Positions 18,462 through 28,393 are shown, counted from the stretch's first letter. The stretch: DNA of 64,000 nucleotides from Clostridium sp. CF012 (GCF_018861755.1 NZ_JAHLEF010000004.1:124001-188000), one strand, 5' to 3'. Translations and numbers: made by a program. Notes: a model not told the origin generated them from the sequence alone.

Positions 18462-18656
18462 TTATCATCTCTCCTTGTAGGCATAATAACTAGCTTATGA
18501 GTAATAAAAAATAAGTTTACCAAATAAATTTATTTTTATATATCATCTTTATCTATTACGTTGCATTTTAATTATTAATATCTAAATTTCAAATTTAAAT
18601 ACGCTCCATAATGCCACCACTCCAAATTATAATGGTAAATCAAAAAAAATTCAATA

Positions 18657-18700
18657 GAAGAGAGGATATATATACACTTTATGCAATATATCCTCTCTTC
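18657..18700. terminator. Terminator downstream of ypeB
   Basis: GAAGAGAGGATATAT and ATATATCCTCTCTTC form a 15-bp stem with a 14-base loop, between the ypeB stop and the ddl start. A smaller TTAGCC-CTA-GGCTAA hairpin overlaps the ypeB end. Confidence 0.65.
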
Positions 18701-18734
18701 CACAAGGTAGTCTATGAGACCTCTTAGCCCTAGG

Positions 18735-20105
18735 CTAAATAGTTAGCTTTCCATTAGGAGTATCTATTATTTCCATTATTCTTTGCTCATACCCAGTATC
18801 AGCATTGATGTATACTATAAAGTCTTTCTCCTTGTATGAACCTAGAAATTCATAGCACAAGACTTCTTTATTAGTCTCCGTAGGTACGATAGCTAAGCTA
18901 ATTTTATTGATTTTCAAACGCTTTCCAACCCTTTCTTGTGCTTTTACTACCGTTACTTTTGGCGTAGGTATCTGCCTTTTTTCAACATGAGATACTAAGA
19001 ATTTTTCGGATTCAATTCCTATAATACTACCATCATCTAATGCGATCTTAAGCTTTACTTGATCTGGATAAATAGCTACTTCCCCTTGTTTATATACATA
19101 ACTTACCACTGCTGTATTTTCATAATTCAGTGTATATGTAGGTTCCATATTTTTATACCCTATTTTACCAATAAACGCACTTCCAGCTTGTATAGCCTTA
19201 TTAATATCTATGGTTGGCTTTCCTATAGCCCTATTATCTAATAAGTATACTATTCTACCTCCATTTTTGCTTACTTCTATTACTGTTTTTGGCTCACCTT
19301 TATCTCGTCCTTTAAAGGTTACTTGAAAGGAATAGGCGGGTATTCTAGTTTTCCCTTGTACCGCTTTATTTTCTATACTTTCTATTTTATCTTCTCCAAA
19401 TATATTTTTTATTATTTTAGCTGCTTCACTTTCGCTTACTTCCTTTTGAGACATTATTTTAGGCTTTATTTCTAATATATTATCAGAAAAAGGGCCATCA
19501 TAAATTAATGCTGGATATTGAACTATTTGTTTTTGTATACCCTTAAACTTCTCATTTACTATGTCATCCCCTACTTTTGCAAATACGGAAGTACTTTTTT
19601 TTCTAATCTCTCCCCATTTTACTTTACCAACATTTATTTCAGAAAGAACTCCATTTAATTGCTCTTGAAGTGTATATGACTGCAGCTCTAATTCATCAAT
19701 TGCTTCATATTCCTTATCACTAAGATCTTTTCCTTCAGATGTTGCTTTGGCTAGAGTATAGCAAAAATCTCCTACTTGAGTTAAAAATTCGCTAGTATCC
19801 CCAATAACCGATTGTTCTATTGGCAAGGAATGTAACTTATCGTTTGCAGTGCCTGAATATCTAAAAATTTCTTCAAAAACTACTATACTCTGTTCTCTAG
19901 AACCCACAATAGCAGCTTTACCTAGATTTATTCTTATGTTTTGTACAGAGCTTATAAGTTCATACATATTTTTACTATATTGACCTTGAAGATAATTTCT
20001 ATAATCTAACCGTTCTAAAAACATTAGTATCGCGAAAGTAGTTGAAAATACAACAATTACGGTAACAGCACTTGTATATAATATTCTTTTTTTTGTCATT
20101 TTCAT
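18735..20105 (-). CDS. ypeB: Germination protein YpeB
   Basis: Spore protein of 456 residues needed for stability and location of the cortex-lytic enzyme SleB. A single N-terminal membrane helix (residues about 9-29) is followed by a helical region with many Gln and Glu to about 200. Three repeated PepSY-like beta modules follow (from about residue 220, with repeated INKAIQAGSAFIGK-type starts). The usual partner gene sleB is not adjacent: upstream is spoIIR and downstream is ddl. A CAGGAGG site lies seven bases before the ATG. Expression in the forespore is expected from the family. Confidence 0.92.
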   Translation of the reverse strand: MKMTKKRILYTSAVTVIVVFSTTFAILMFLERLDYRNYLQGQYSKNMYELISSVQNIRINLGKAAIVGSREQSIVVFEEIFRYSGTANDKLHSLPIEQSVIGDTSEFLTQVGDFCYTLAKATSEGKDLSDKEYEAIDELELQSYTLQEQLNGVLSEINVGKVKWGEIRKKSTSVFAKVGDDIVNEKFKGIQKQIVQYPALIYDGPFSDNILEIKPKIMSQKEVSESEAAKIIKNIFGEDKIESIENKAVQGKTRIPAYSFQVTFKGRDKGEPKTVIEVSKNGGRIVYLLDNRAIGKPTIDINKAIQAGSAFIGKIGYKNMEPTYTLNYENTAVVSYVYKQGEVAIYPDQVKLKIALDDGSIIGIESEKFLVSHVEKRQIPTPKVTVVKAQERVGKRLKINKISLAIVPTETNKEVLCYEFLGSYKEKDFIVYINADTGYEQRIMEIIDTPNGKLTI

Positions 20106-20183
20106 ATGTTTTCCTCCTGGAATTCTTTATCATTAGATAGCAATTATGAATGTATCTACTAGTAGTTTTTTTAGATATTTTAA

Positions 20184-20813
20184 TTAACTAAATAGCTTAT
20201 TAAAAATTTCTAATAATTTAAATTTCACTACTATTTTATTTTTATTTACTGTATTATCTACCAAATTATATTCATCCTCTGATAATACCTCTTTCATTTC
20301 ACTCTCGGTTTTATCGAAGGATACATTTCCTTTTGTAATATCTACAAAACATAATGGCGGAAACATAACACACCACCAATTTTGTCCACTGCCCTTTCCA
20401 ATAATTATTCTGTAAGCTTCATATTTTCCTTGAGGCAAAGTTATATTTCCATAAGTTTTAACCGGAAAATATTCCTGGGACAGGGTTGTTACTACTGAAT
20501 ATTTAAACCCATTTTCATTTATAACGCTTTGAGCAATTTTTTTAATATTTTTATCTTCATTATTTATAATCTCTCTTGATTGTTCTATACTTTTGCTATC
20601 CGCAAGCTTTGGCGATACATATTCTAAAACAGAATCTCTTACTTTTAATTTTATCCCTTGATCTATTTTGTCATCACTATTAGCTATTACATGAAACCTT
20701 ATAAGTTTACCTGCAATATCACTTTGAGTAGCTTTTGTAGCTACGTTACTGCCATTTAAAACTATAGAAATAGTAATAATTATAGTAATACTTGTTAATA
20801 TAACTTTTTTCAT
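20184..20813 (-). CDS. spoIIR: Stage II sporulation protein R
   Basis: Secreted forespore signal that activates the SpoIIGA protease and so pro-sigma-E in the mother cell. The 209 residues begin with a signal-peptide-like segment (KKVILTSITIIITISIVLNG). The core DIAGKLIRFHVIANSDD (near residue 35) is the family hallmark, followed by GQNWWCVMFPPLCFVD (near 145). In Bacillus the gene is near prfA; here it lies between the germination-receptor operon and ypeB. Transcription by sigma-F is known for the family; I did not find a convincing promoter. Confidence 0.93.
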   Translation of the reverse strand: MKKVILTSITIIITISIVLNGSNVATKATQSDIAGKLIRFHVIANSDDKIDQGIKLKVRDSVLEYVSPKLADSKSIEQSREIINNEDKNIKKIAQSVINENGFKYSVVTTLSQEYFPVKTYGNITLPQGKYEAYRIIIGKGSGQNWWCVMFPPLCFVDITKGNVSFDKTESEMKEVLSEDEYNLVDNTVNKNKIVVKFKLLEIFNKLFS

Positions 20814-20873
20814 GGTTACCCCCCTGAGTACAATAATTTATATTAAAATTATTACCAAATTGTGTAATTATAT

Positions 20874-22049
20874 TCACTGAACTGTTCCAATTCTTCTTAT
20901 TTCAGTATTAACAGTAACTTTAACAATTGCATTTTTATATTTTTCTTGCCAATCCTTTTCTATTTTATTCCATAAAGAAGGTTTAAACTTTTGAATATGC
21001 TCGCTTACACCAAACGGATCTATTTCGAATTCCTCTTTAGCGACTTTCATAATTTTTTCGCACTCTATACTGATGGAGTTATTAAAAGTATTCTGCAACC
21101 TTTGCAATTCTTCTTTCCCCAGTATCTTCTTGTCTGCATAATATCCATTTATCTGACCCTCAAGGCTTAAATCTATATTAATGACTAACTTATCGTCCTC
21201 TTCCTCCACCCTCATTTCCCTTTCATACCCATTGATTATATAGTCAACGGGGTGACCATCAATGTAAATAACTTTTTTGCCAATGCTGAACTTACCACTC
21301 AGCAATTGAATATCCATTAATTCTAAAGGTGTAAAATATCCTTTTAATTCATAATTTTTAATTATAGCAGCCCCACTTAAAATCAATTCTTTTTTTTCCT
21401 TTTCTAAAGTTATTCTCGGTAGTAACACATTTCCATTTTCACTTAAAAGAATAAGGAACTCATTTAAATTTATACTCATAATCCTAGAATTTTTTTTACT
21501 GTTAGCCATAAGTCCAGAAATATAATATTGGGTACTGTTTTCCGTCATGGGTTTAAATTTTATATAATCCTCAGCTTTGCCGTCTGATACAACTATATCC
21601 ATCATCCTATTTATATTAGGATTCCGCTGCAGGTAATCTACTACCTCTTTAACTGTGTCTTTATATTCTAATAAATTACTGCTTAATATTAGTAGCTTAG
21701 TATGACCCATATATATGTCTCTACTACTTTTAGCCATAGCCTCCGAGGATGCATCTTCCATAGAATAAGCCTCTGTATTAATATATTTCTCCTCTGCGCT
21801 TCCACTTTTTCCTGCCCCTACCATACTCATATCTGGAAATCCATAAGTTACATTCATTTTTTTAATCTTCCCCTCGGCAAAAGGTTCTTCTGGATTAATA
21901 CCTTTCAATTCCTTTTCTTTGGCAATGTCTTCTCCTGGGTCAATAGCTATAGCAGCTATAAAATTGAGCCTATCTATTTCTACTTTATCCCAACATCCCG
22001 TAAGTAAAACGCAGCTTAAGATAATGGGTAACCCCATCTTAAATTTCAT
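20874..22049 (-). CDS. Ger(x)C-family germination lipoprotein
   Basis: C subunit of a GerA-type nutrient receptor, a lipoprotein of 391 residues on the spore inner membrane. The lipobox is LTGC after a short signal peptide, so Cys near residue 19 would be lipidated. The rest has the three-domain GerBC pattern (WDKVEIDRLNFIAAIAID near the start; RNPNINRMMDIVV near 182). The gene overlaps the preceding B-subunit gene by 11 bases, so the two are translationally coupled. Confidence 0.92.
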   Translation of the reverse strand: MKFKMGLPIILSCVLLTGCWDKVEIDRLNFIAAIAIDPGEDIAKEKELKGINPEEPFAEGKIKKMNVTYGFPDMSMVGAGKSGSAEEKYINTEAYSMEDASSEAMAKSSRDIYMGHTKLLILSSNLLEYKDTVKEVVDYLQRNPNINRMMDIVVSDGKAEDYIKFKPMTENSTQYYISGLMANSKKNSRIMSINLNEFLILLSENGNVLLPRITLEKEKKELILSGAAIIKNYELKGYFTPLELMDIQLLSGKFSIGKKVIYIDGHPVDYIINGYEREMRVEEEDDKLVINIDLSLEGQINGYYADKKILGKEELQRLQNTFNNSISIECEKIMKVAKEEFEIDPFGVSEHIQKFKPSLWNKIEKDWQEKYKNAIVKVTVNTEIRRIGTVQ

Positions 22050-23154
22050 CTGTACTTTTCCACCTCCCTTTACCTTTTACTTTACCCATAAGTAGTATAA
22101 GTATGGGTAAAATTACGAAAACAAATATAGCAGTTAATAAAACCGGGGTAGTTTTGAATTGCAGTGTATAAATTTCTGCTATATTTTCTGGATATAATGC
22201 TACCACATAAATAATAGGCATAATTAAAAGTGAAGATATTTTAATGTCTTTCAATTTGAATACATTTTTTATAATCTCGCTGGAAAAGAAATATGTGTTA
22301 ATAAAGGTAGTGAAATAAAAAAGTATCCAAAGTGCCATCACTATTCCTTCCCATCGCTCTATAAATGTACCAGGTATATATAGTGACCTTATCATAGAAA
22401 TAGTTGGCCATAATAAAATCCTACTCTGCGCTTTAGAGAACACAGCTAAAACAAGTATTATTACAATTACATAAAAAATTGTTACAAACGTAATACTCTT
22501 TCTTAGCACACGGGATGCGTTTTTCTTATTCTTAACATAAGGAAGAATAAGGTAGGCTATTTCAAATCCCCCAAAACATAATAGTGCATATCTAGAAGCA
22601 CTAAGGTAGTGGTCAGGTTTATTATTAAGTACTGGTAATAAATTTGTAAAGTCTGCATTTATTGCGATTAGTATGAACACCGCAAGTGTTGGAAGGAACA
22701 TAATCCAGAAGGAAATTTCATTAAACTTAACTAAATCACTTATTTCACCTCTAACTAAGTAGGAACCTGTTAATATAATGGTGATTAAAATAAATTCTGA
22801 GGGAGTCTGATTTAATAAAAATTGTTTAATTACTTCAACAAATTCTCTCATCCCCAGGGACACAATGAATATACTATAAATCGCAAAAATAATAGCAAAT
22901 ATTCCTCCAAGAGATTCCCCAAAATTATTCTGCAATATATTCGTAAGATCCTCAAAATCATTTTTTTCCATAACCATATATATAAGATATAGCAATAAAA
23001 AAATTACTATTCCAGAAGTTAAAATAACTATCCAAGCATCACTACCTACTTTATCTATGACATTTCTTGGACAAGAAAATATTCCTATACCAGCCACAGC
23101 TACTACTACTGTAGTAAATAAGCCAAAATCTCCAATTAGTTTTTTATCTTGCAT
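22039..23154 (-). CDS. GerAB/GerKB-type germination permease
   Basis: B subunit of the nutrient receptor, an APC-superfamily-like membrane protein of 371 residues with ten predicted hydrophobic helices. Conserved features include the first helix (TTVVVAVAGIGIFSCPRNVI), GSYLVRGEISDL in mid-protein, and CFGGFEIAYLILPYV. It probably binds the amino acid germinant. Gene order is A-B-C on the minus strand. Confidence 0.92.
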   Translation of the reverse strand: MQDKKLIGDFGLFTTVVVAVAGIGIFSCPRNVIDKVGSDAWIVILTSGIVIFLLLYLIYMVMEKNDFEDLTNILQNNFGESLGGIFAIIFAIYSIFIVSLGMREFVEVIKQFLLNQTPSEFILITIILTGSYLVRGEISDLVKFNEISFWIMFLPTLAVFILIAINADFTNLLPVLNNKPDHYLSASRYALLCFGGFEIAYLILPYVKNKKNASRVLRKSITFVTIFYVIVIILVLAVFSKAQSRILLWPTISMIRSLYIPGTFIERWEGIVMALWILFYFTTFINTYFFSSEIIKNVFKLKDIKISSLLIMPIIYVVALYPENIAEIYTLQFKTTPVLLTAIFVFVILPILILLMGKVKGKGRWKSTDEI

Positions 23155-23191
23155 AATATTGACCCTCCCTCCACATAAAAGATGCTAGAAA

Positions 23192-24652
23192 TCATTTCTG
23201 TCTTATCTTATCTCCAGTTTTCATATATTTAGGCCTTTCTTTTAGATTTTGTATTGGCGCTCTAATATACATATCTTTTAAATCCAAAATATTAGTATCA
23301 ACCGCTGGAGCTAAATAAGGTATTCCAAAACTTTTCATTCTAACAAGATGAATGAGCAGTATAATGAGCCCAATAACTATCCCATAAAGTCCAATAATTG
23401 CTGAAGCGATAATAAGGAGAAATCGCACAAGTCTAAAAGCCGCAGTAACTTCATAATTAGGAGTTACAAATGTAGTAATAGCAGTAATTGCCACAATAAT
23501 TATCATAATGGGACTAACTATTCCTGCACTCACTGCGGCTTGCCCTATAACAAGTCCTCCCACAATACCAATAGTAGCTCCAATGGGCCTTGGCAACCTA
23601 ACCACAGCCTCCATAAGAAGAGCTAGGAACAATTCCATAATTATAGCTTCTACAAATGCAGGAAATGGCACTCCTTCCTTAGAAGCTGCTATAGCATAGG
23701 CTAATTTAGTAGGTATTATTTCTGGATTAAATGAAGTTATCGCTACATAAAGCGCCGGTGCTGTAAGAGAAATAATTATAGAAATCATCCTAATAAACCT
23801 AATTATAGAGCCATGCATCCACCTTTGATAATAATCATCCGGAGATTGAAATAAATTAGGCAAGGTAGCTGGAACAATAATTACAAATGGAGAATTATCT
23901 ACAACCATTGCTATCCTACCTTCGTACAGTGCAGCCGCTACTACATCCGGTCTCTCTGTACTTTGTATTTGAGGAAATGGGGAGTATCTATTATCCTCTA
24001 TTAGCTGCTCAATATAGGCAGAATCAAAAACTGCATCGATGTTTATTTTATCTACCCTACGCTGGAGCTCTTCAAGTACTTTTTTATTAACTATATCTTC
24101 AATATACATAATGGCCACATCTGTTTTCGATCTAGCTCCTATAGCTTTAGGTTTAACTCTTAACCTTGTATCTCTAATTCGCCTTCTTATTAAAGCAGTA
24201 TTGAATCTTACAGTTTCTGTAAAACCATCTCGTGCGCCTCTAATTACTGTTTCACCAGATGGGTCTCCTACCCCTCGTACAGGCCAAAAACGCGTTGCAA
24301 TAACATAGGCGCACGTTAACTCATCTATAAACATTAACGTGTCCCCAGAAAGGGCTGCATTAATTCCTTCACTTAATTTTTTTACTTCTCGCATATCAGT
24401 AACTGAAAGTATATCGTCTTTTATTTGCTCTGTATTATCTATCCCCTTTGAAAATAGCATTAATGGCTCTAAAACATAGTGATCGAGTAGAAGTTTATCT
24501 GCCATTCCATCAATATAAACTATTGACGCTTTCCAACTTCCTACATTGAAAGTTCTAAAAACTACATCAGAGTTATCTATCAAAAGTTCTTTTAAGTACT
24601 CTATATTTTTTTCAGCATCTAGTTGAATTTTATCATCAATTATCTCTTTCAT
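23192..24652 (-). CDS. GerA-family germination receptor subunit A
   Basis: A subunit of the nutrient receptor, 486 residues. The soluble N-terminal half carries LLDHYVLEPLML, GDTLMFIDE and VIRGARDGFTETVRFNTALIRRRI (near residue 150). The membrane half has about five to six helices, with MVVDNSPFVIIVPAT and PFPAFVEAIIMELFLALLMEA as family hallmarks. It is first in a three-gene receptor operon, separated by 38 bases from the B-subunit gene. The germinant cannot be predicted. Confidence 0.94.
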   Translation of the reverse strand: MKEIIDDKIQLDAEKNIEYLKELLIDNSDVVFRTFNVGSWKASIVYIDGMADKLLLDHYVLEPLMLFSKGIDNTEQIKDDILSVTDMREVKKLSEGINAALSGDTLMFIDELTCAYVIATRFWPVRGVGDPSGETVIRGARDGFTETVRFNTALIRRRIRDTRLRVKPKAIGARSKTDVAIMYIEDIVNKKVLEELQRRVDKINIDAVFDSAYIEQLIEDNRYSPFPQIQSTERPDVVAAALYEGRIAMVVDNSPFVIIVPATLPNLFQSPDDYYQRWMHGSIIRFIRMISIIISLTAPALYVAITSFNPEIIPTKLAYAIAASKEGVPFPAFVEAIIMELFLALLMEAVVRLPRPIGATIGIVGGLVIGQAAVSAGIVSPIMIIIVAITAITTFVTPNYEVTAAFRLVRFLLIIASAIIGLYGIVIGLIILLIHLVRMKSFGIPYLAPAVDTNILDLKDMYIRAPIQNLKERPKYMKTGDKIRQK

Positions 24653-24743
24653 ATCGCTTCACTTCCTTATAGATATATGTAGATAGACATAACCGCAACT
24701 ATTTATATTAATTTAACTCCTAATATCAGGTGCTGAAATATGA

Positions 24744-24935
24744 TTAAACTATCCACCTAAGTATAAATAGAATAATAGCTATAATAATTACTAGTGAGCC
24801 TAAAGTGCGTGCTTTTTTACTAGTACTGTCATTACCAGTTTTTTTAAAACTTCTTGCATCAATAGTAAGTACTACTGAACCCTGGATTACCATCATTGTT
24901 AAAAAATACACATCAAACAAATGTAAAATTCTCAT
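24744..24935 (-). CDS. Small two-TM protein, CLC_0170-like
   Basis: Protein of 63 residues with two hydrophobic helices (residues about 8-27 and 46-62) and a polar basic loop between them. It resembles the short clostridial membrane proteins catalogued as the CLC_0170 family; function unknown. It lies upstream of the germination receptor operon in the same direction, so a link with spores is possible but only positional. Confidence 0.6.
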   Translation of the reverse strand: MRILHLFDVYFLTMMVIQGSVVLTIDARSFKKTGNDSTSKKARTLGSLVIIIAIILFILRWIV

Positions 24936-25082
24936 TATTTTTCTCCCTGTTTTATTATAATTAGTAAAAAAAAAAATTATAAAACTCTATACAGATGCAA
25001 ATTGATTTCACCTTGCTTAAGCTAGTTTTAACGACACTCGTAGAAAATATTCATTTAGGTACAGGAAAATAAAAAAAACGCA

Positions 25083-25112
25083 AAAAAACCACAAAGGTTT
25101 TCCCACGTTCTA
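25083..25112 (-). terminator. Weak terminator of ispE
   Basis: On the minus strand GAAAACC-TTTGT-GGTTTT is followed by T-rich sequence, about 30 bases beyond the ispE stop. Confidence 0.5.
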
Positions 25113-25133
25113 TACTTCACTATAAAATTTATT

Positions 25134-25976
25134 CTAAATTGTTCTTGTTATATATACTTCTTTATATTGAGTTTTAAATTTATCATAGCATCTTTGAGCT
25201 TTTAACATATCATCAAAAAAAGCAAATATTGTGGGGCCGCTTCCGCTCATCATTGCGCCCATCGCTCCCATCCTGATCATATCCTCTTTTATTCTTTTGA
25301 GAACTGGATATTTCCTTAGGGTAACATTTTCAAGTAGATTCTTCATATTCTTACATACGTCTTCTAAATTTTCTTCTTCCATAGCTTTTATTAAGGCTTC
25401 TGTATCTGGATGCTTAAAGATTTTAGTAACGTCTAAGTTTTTATAAACCTCTTTAGTTGATACGCCAAAATTAGGCTTAACCAATACTAAAACTTGGTTT
25501 TTAAAAGGCGCCAGTGGAGTAATAATATCTCCTATACCTTCGCACAATGCAGTCCCCCCCATTATACAATAAGGAACGTCTGCACCTATTTTTACACCTA
25601 ACTTCATAAGTTCATTGTCGTCTATGTCTATTTCGAATAATTGTTTCAATGTTTTAAAAACAGCCGCTGCATCTGCACTCCCACCTGCCATACCCGCAGC
25701 TACTGGAATATTCTTCTTTAGATATATATTTACACCTTCGCTAATATTATAAGTCTCCATAAAAAGTTTTGCAGCTTTATATACTAAATTCTTCTCATCT
25801 GTAGGTATGTAAGGTTTATTACAGCTTATATTAATACCTTTATTGCATTTTTGAAAGGACATAGAATCATATAAATCTACATTTTGCATAATCATTTTTA
25901 GCAAATGATATCCGTCTTCTCTTTTACCTACTATATCTAAAGATATGTTTATTTTTCCATAAGCTTTTACTAACAT
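25134..25976 (-). CDS. ispE: 4-diphosphocytidyl-2-C-methyl-D-erythritol kinase
   Basis: GHMP kinase of the methylerythritol phosphate pathway for isoprenoid precursors. It has 280 residues: the N-terminal KAYGKINISLDIVGKREDGYH, the ATP-binding PVAAGMAGGSADAAAVF near residue 93, and the C-terminal MSGSGPTIFAFF. It lies downstream of sipL and veg, as in other Firmicutes where ispE follows the yabG-veg region. Confidence 0.96.
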   Translation of the reverse strand: MLVKAYGKINISLDIVGKREDGYHLLKMIMQNVDLYDSMSFQKCNKGINISCNKPYIPTDEKNLVYKAAKLFMETYNISEGVNIYLKKNIPVAAGMAGGSADAAAVFKTLKQLFEIDIDDNELMKLGVKIGADVPYCIMGGTALCEGIGDIITPLAPFKNQVLVLVKPNFGVSTKEVYKNLDVTKIFKHPDTEALIKAMEEENLEDVCKNMKNLLENVTLRKYPVLKRIKEDMIRMGAMGAMMSGSGPTIFAFFDDMLKAQRCYDKFKTQYKEVYITRTI

Positions 25977-26162
25977 GATTTTCCTCCAACTCTTTATTGT
26001 TAATCCGCTAAGGCCACCTATAATTAATAACCGCTTATTCCTCCTTAGGAATTCAGAAACTTATATAAGATTAGCCTTTTCTTGTGAAACATTGTTAATA
26101 AATTTAGTATATTACAAGAAATTTAATATTGCTACATAAAATTTTAAATAAGCCACATGTAA

Positions 26163-26209
26163 AATAAATAACAAGTCAACTATACTAGTATAATGACTTG
26201 TTATTTATT
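26163..26209. terminator. Terminator of sipL
   Basis: AATAAATAACAAGTCA and TGACTTGTTATTTATT form a 16-bp perfect stem with a 15-base loop, ten bases after the sipL stop. Confidence 0.85.
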
Positions 26210-26218
26210 AAAATATGA

Positions 26219-27781
26219 CTATATAATTATTCTACCTGGTATAATAAGTTTTTGTGAAACTTTTATAACATTAGGCTCTTCTATCCCGTTAACTCTTGCA
26301 ACTTCTTGCATTGTAGTATTGTACTTTTTAGCAATTTTCCATAAAGTGTCCCCAGATTGAACTACATAAATAGTGATACTAGCTTTTTTCTTAGGTACTT
26401 CACCTTCTATTGGGTAGACGTCAACTAAAAACTTCTTCTGCACCATGTAATTCACTCTTGTATATACCTTCACAACAGCCCTAATTGCTATATTACCAAC
26501 CTCAATATCTGCATTTATATTTTCAAGTGTTACCTTACATACACTGCTCATATTTATCTTAGTGCCTAATATCTCCGCCCCACAAGTAAAGGGAATCTCC
26601 TCAGAAACCGCAGAAAGATATTTTTCTTCATCATCACTTCTATATAATACGGTTACATTCATTATACCCTCAATTATAACCTTATCCTCAATGACTTTTT
26701 TGTCTGTTACACAAACGCTAGCATTACACATAATAACCTTGCTAGGCTTTGCCATAGTATTATTTAATTCTATATCCCCCTTAACTAAGGTTTCAGTTAA
26801 TAATTGTCCTTGCATTACATTAAGTCCATAATCTTTTTTATCCATCTCAAGCTTTGTAGTCGGTGAATAAACATCTTCAATCATATCCACTTCTTCTTTG
26901 TGCATAGCCCTTGTATTTGTTTTTATCAAAAACTCTACATCAACAATTCTTTTTTCTCCTAAATCGTCTTCTTTAATATCAAATCCCATAGCATCCACCC
27001 TAAAGTCTGTGTAATTGTCCATATAAGGGTTTACATCTTGGAAATCCAACTCTTTATTTAGCATAACTTCCTGTTCAATATAAAATAGTTCTCTACTATC
27101 TTTTCCCTTATACATCATATTAATAGATGCAAAAGCATTAATTTGAATTTTTCCTTCGTATAGCTTTACTTCTTTCTTATGGATATTAACATCATATTTT
27201 ATAACTTTAGCAATTTCAGGTTTATCCATCGAAACTTTCATATTGGCCTTACCAATAAGCTCTCCATTAAAACTTTTTGTAACTTTATCTATACTAGTTG
27301 GATTTTTTAAATATTGAACATCCTTTACGGCCTCAATATCTTTAACTATTTGAAAACTAAAACTTTTATACACCTCAGATTTTAATTTCAAAATACCTTC
27401 TAGACATATTTTCCTCTCATTAACTATTTTACACTCCATATGTTCTACAAAACACTCAGCATCACAAAGCATTTCGGGCCTTGCACCCATTATATCTATT
27501 GTATTTGAAAACTTGGAACTATATACAACATTTTCTACATCAGTGCGCTCTTGATCTCTTGAAATATAAAGTACATTATATTGAAGTTGCCCTTCTAAAT
27601 ATACCTTATCTTCAATAATTTCTTTAGAACTTATAACGGCTTTAACATCTAACATAAGAACTTCTCTAACATCTGGATGAGTATCCGGTATTACATATTC
27701 TTCTTTTACTACTGTATCAGCAGTATTTTCTCCTAGTAGTTGCTCATACTCTATATTTTCTCTTATTAAATTTATCTCCAT
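26219..27781 (-). CDS. sipL: SipL-type spore coat morphogenetic protein (DUF3794/SPOCS plus LysM)
   Basis: Mother-cell protein that anchors the spore coat, known in Clostridioides difficile to bind SpoIVA through its LysM domain. Length is 520 residues from the ATG of MEINLIRENI, which stands five bases after AAGGAGGT; the longer frame adds an unrelated leader. The first 440 residues comprise repeated SPOCS beta-modules (first near 28-160, another near 180-300, a third near 310-430). The C-terminal LysM (IYVVQSGDTLWKIAKKYNTT and QKLIIPG) is complete. Its position between veg and ispE agrees with the clostridial order. Confidence 0.88.
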   Translation of the reverse strand: MEINLIRENIEYEQLLGENTADTVVKEEYVIPDTHPDVREVLMLDVKAVISSKEIIEDKVYLEGQLQYNVLYISRDQERTDVENVVYSSKFSNTIDIMGARPEMLCDAECFVEHMECKIVNERKICLEGILKLKSEVYKSFSFQIVKDIEAVKDVQYLKNPTSIDKVTKSFNGELIGKANMKVSMDKPEIAKVIKYDVNIHKKEVKLYEGKIQINAFASINMMYKGKDSRELFYIEQEVMLNKELDFQDVNPYMDNYTDFRVDAMGFDIKEDDLGEKRIVDVEFLIKTNTRAMHKEEVDMIEDVYSPTTKLEMDKKDYGLNVMQGQLLTETLVKGDIELNNTMAKPSKVIMCNASVCVTDKKVIEDKVIIEGIMNVTVLYRSDDEEKYLSAVSEEIPFTCGAEILGTKINMSSVCKVTLENINADIEVGNIAIRAVVKVYTRVNYMVQKKFLVDVYPIEGEVPKKKASITIYVVQSGDTLWKIAKKYNTTMQEVARVNGIEEPNVIKVSQKLIIPGRIII

Positions 27782-27941
27782 ACTATACCTCCTTGTATTT
27801 CTATTGTGGCAACACTTTTGAACTGTTACCCTCCTAAAATACCTACTATTAATATATATAGAAGTAGTCAAGAAAATATGATATTCCCTTTCTTTATTCG
27901 TATTGCAAAATTCATCAAAATTTTACAAAAAAAATAAAAAA

Positions 27942-28003
27942 GCATATATTATGTAGATTGTATTTCCCTTTTAATAACGGAATACAGTCTATTTAATATA
28001 TGC
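27942..28003 (-). terminator. Long composite hairpin downstream of veg
   Basis: Outer arms GCATATATTA/TAATATATGC and inner arms AGATTGTATTTCC/GGAATACAGTCT form a stem with a small internal loop. On the minus strand a long T-rich run follows. It is the second of two terminators after veg and isolates sipL. Confidence 0.75.
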
Positions 28004-28032
28004 CCTGCCAATTTATAAATGCAAAAATGTAA

Positions 28033-28061
28033 AAAACGATACCAAGGTGCAGTATCGTTTT
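28033..28061 (-). terminator. Terminator overlapping the veg stop codon
   Basis: AAAACGATAC and GTATCGTTTT form a 10-bp stem with a 9-base loop and a T-run on the minus strand. The right arm overlaps the veg TAA. Confidence 0.8.
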
Positions 28062-28296
28062 ATCCTGCAAAAACTATTTGAACTGTTTTTGTCAAAACAT
28101 CTGAATAACTATATGTCACGGTTCTACGGGTGTCATTATCTAATCTAATAACGAAAATACTTGTGTAAGTCTTTTCAATAACCCCATTATCTACAAGAAT
28201 TTTTCGTCTTCCACCATTAGCCTTTAATGTTACTCTTTCGCCAACATGACTTTCAATTTCATCTTTTATTGAAGTCAATACATTTATCTGTTCCAC
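28060..28296 (-). CDS. veg: Veg family protein
   Basis: Small conserved Firmicutes protein of about 78 residues. The signature VTLKANGGRRKILVDNGVIE lies near residues 21-40 and TYSYSDVLTKTVQIVF closes the protein. In Bacillus subtilis it affects biofilm matrix genes; the molecular action is unclear. The start is the GTG at 28294-28296, six bases after AAGGTG; the longer frame starts at a GTG inside that site. A near-ideal promoter lies just upstream. Confidence 0.9.
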   Translation of the reverse strand: MEQINVLTSIKDEIESHVGERVTLKANGGRRKILVDNGVIEKTYTSIFVIRLDNDTRRTVTYSYSDVLTKTVQIVFAG

Positions 28297-28323
28297 AGTA
28301 AACACCTTCTCTCTACATTATAC

Positions 28324-28352
28324 ATTATACATGGTATATTTGTTTTTGTCAA
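28324..28352 (-). promoter_or_regulatory. Perfect-consensus sigma-A promoter of veg
   Basis: On the minus strand TTGACA (28352-28347), 17 bases, TATAAT (28329-28324). The predicted start is near 28317, leaving a 5' leader of about 20 bases. It agrees with the strong veg promoter known in Bacillus. Confidence 0.85.
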
Positions 28353-28363
28353 GTAAACTAATT

Positions 28364-28393
28364 ATTTTATCACTAAAATAACAATTTTGTCAA
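28364..28393 (-). promoter_or_regulatory. Second, upstream veg promoter
   Basis: On the minus strand TTGACA (28393-28388), 18 bases, TAAAAT (28369-28364), in tandem with the perfect promoter. Confidence 0.5.
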
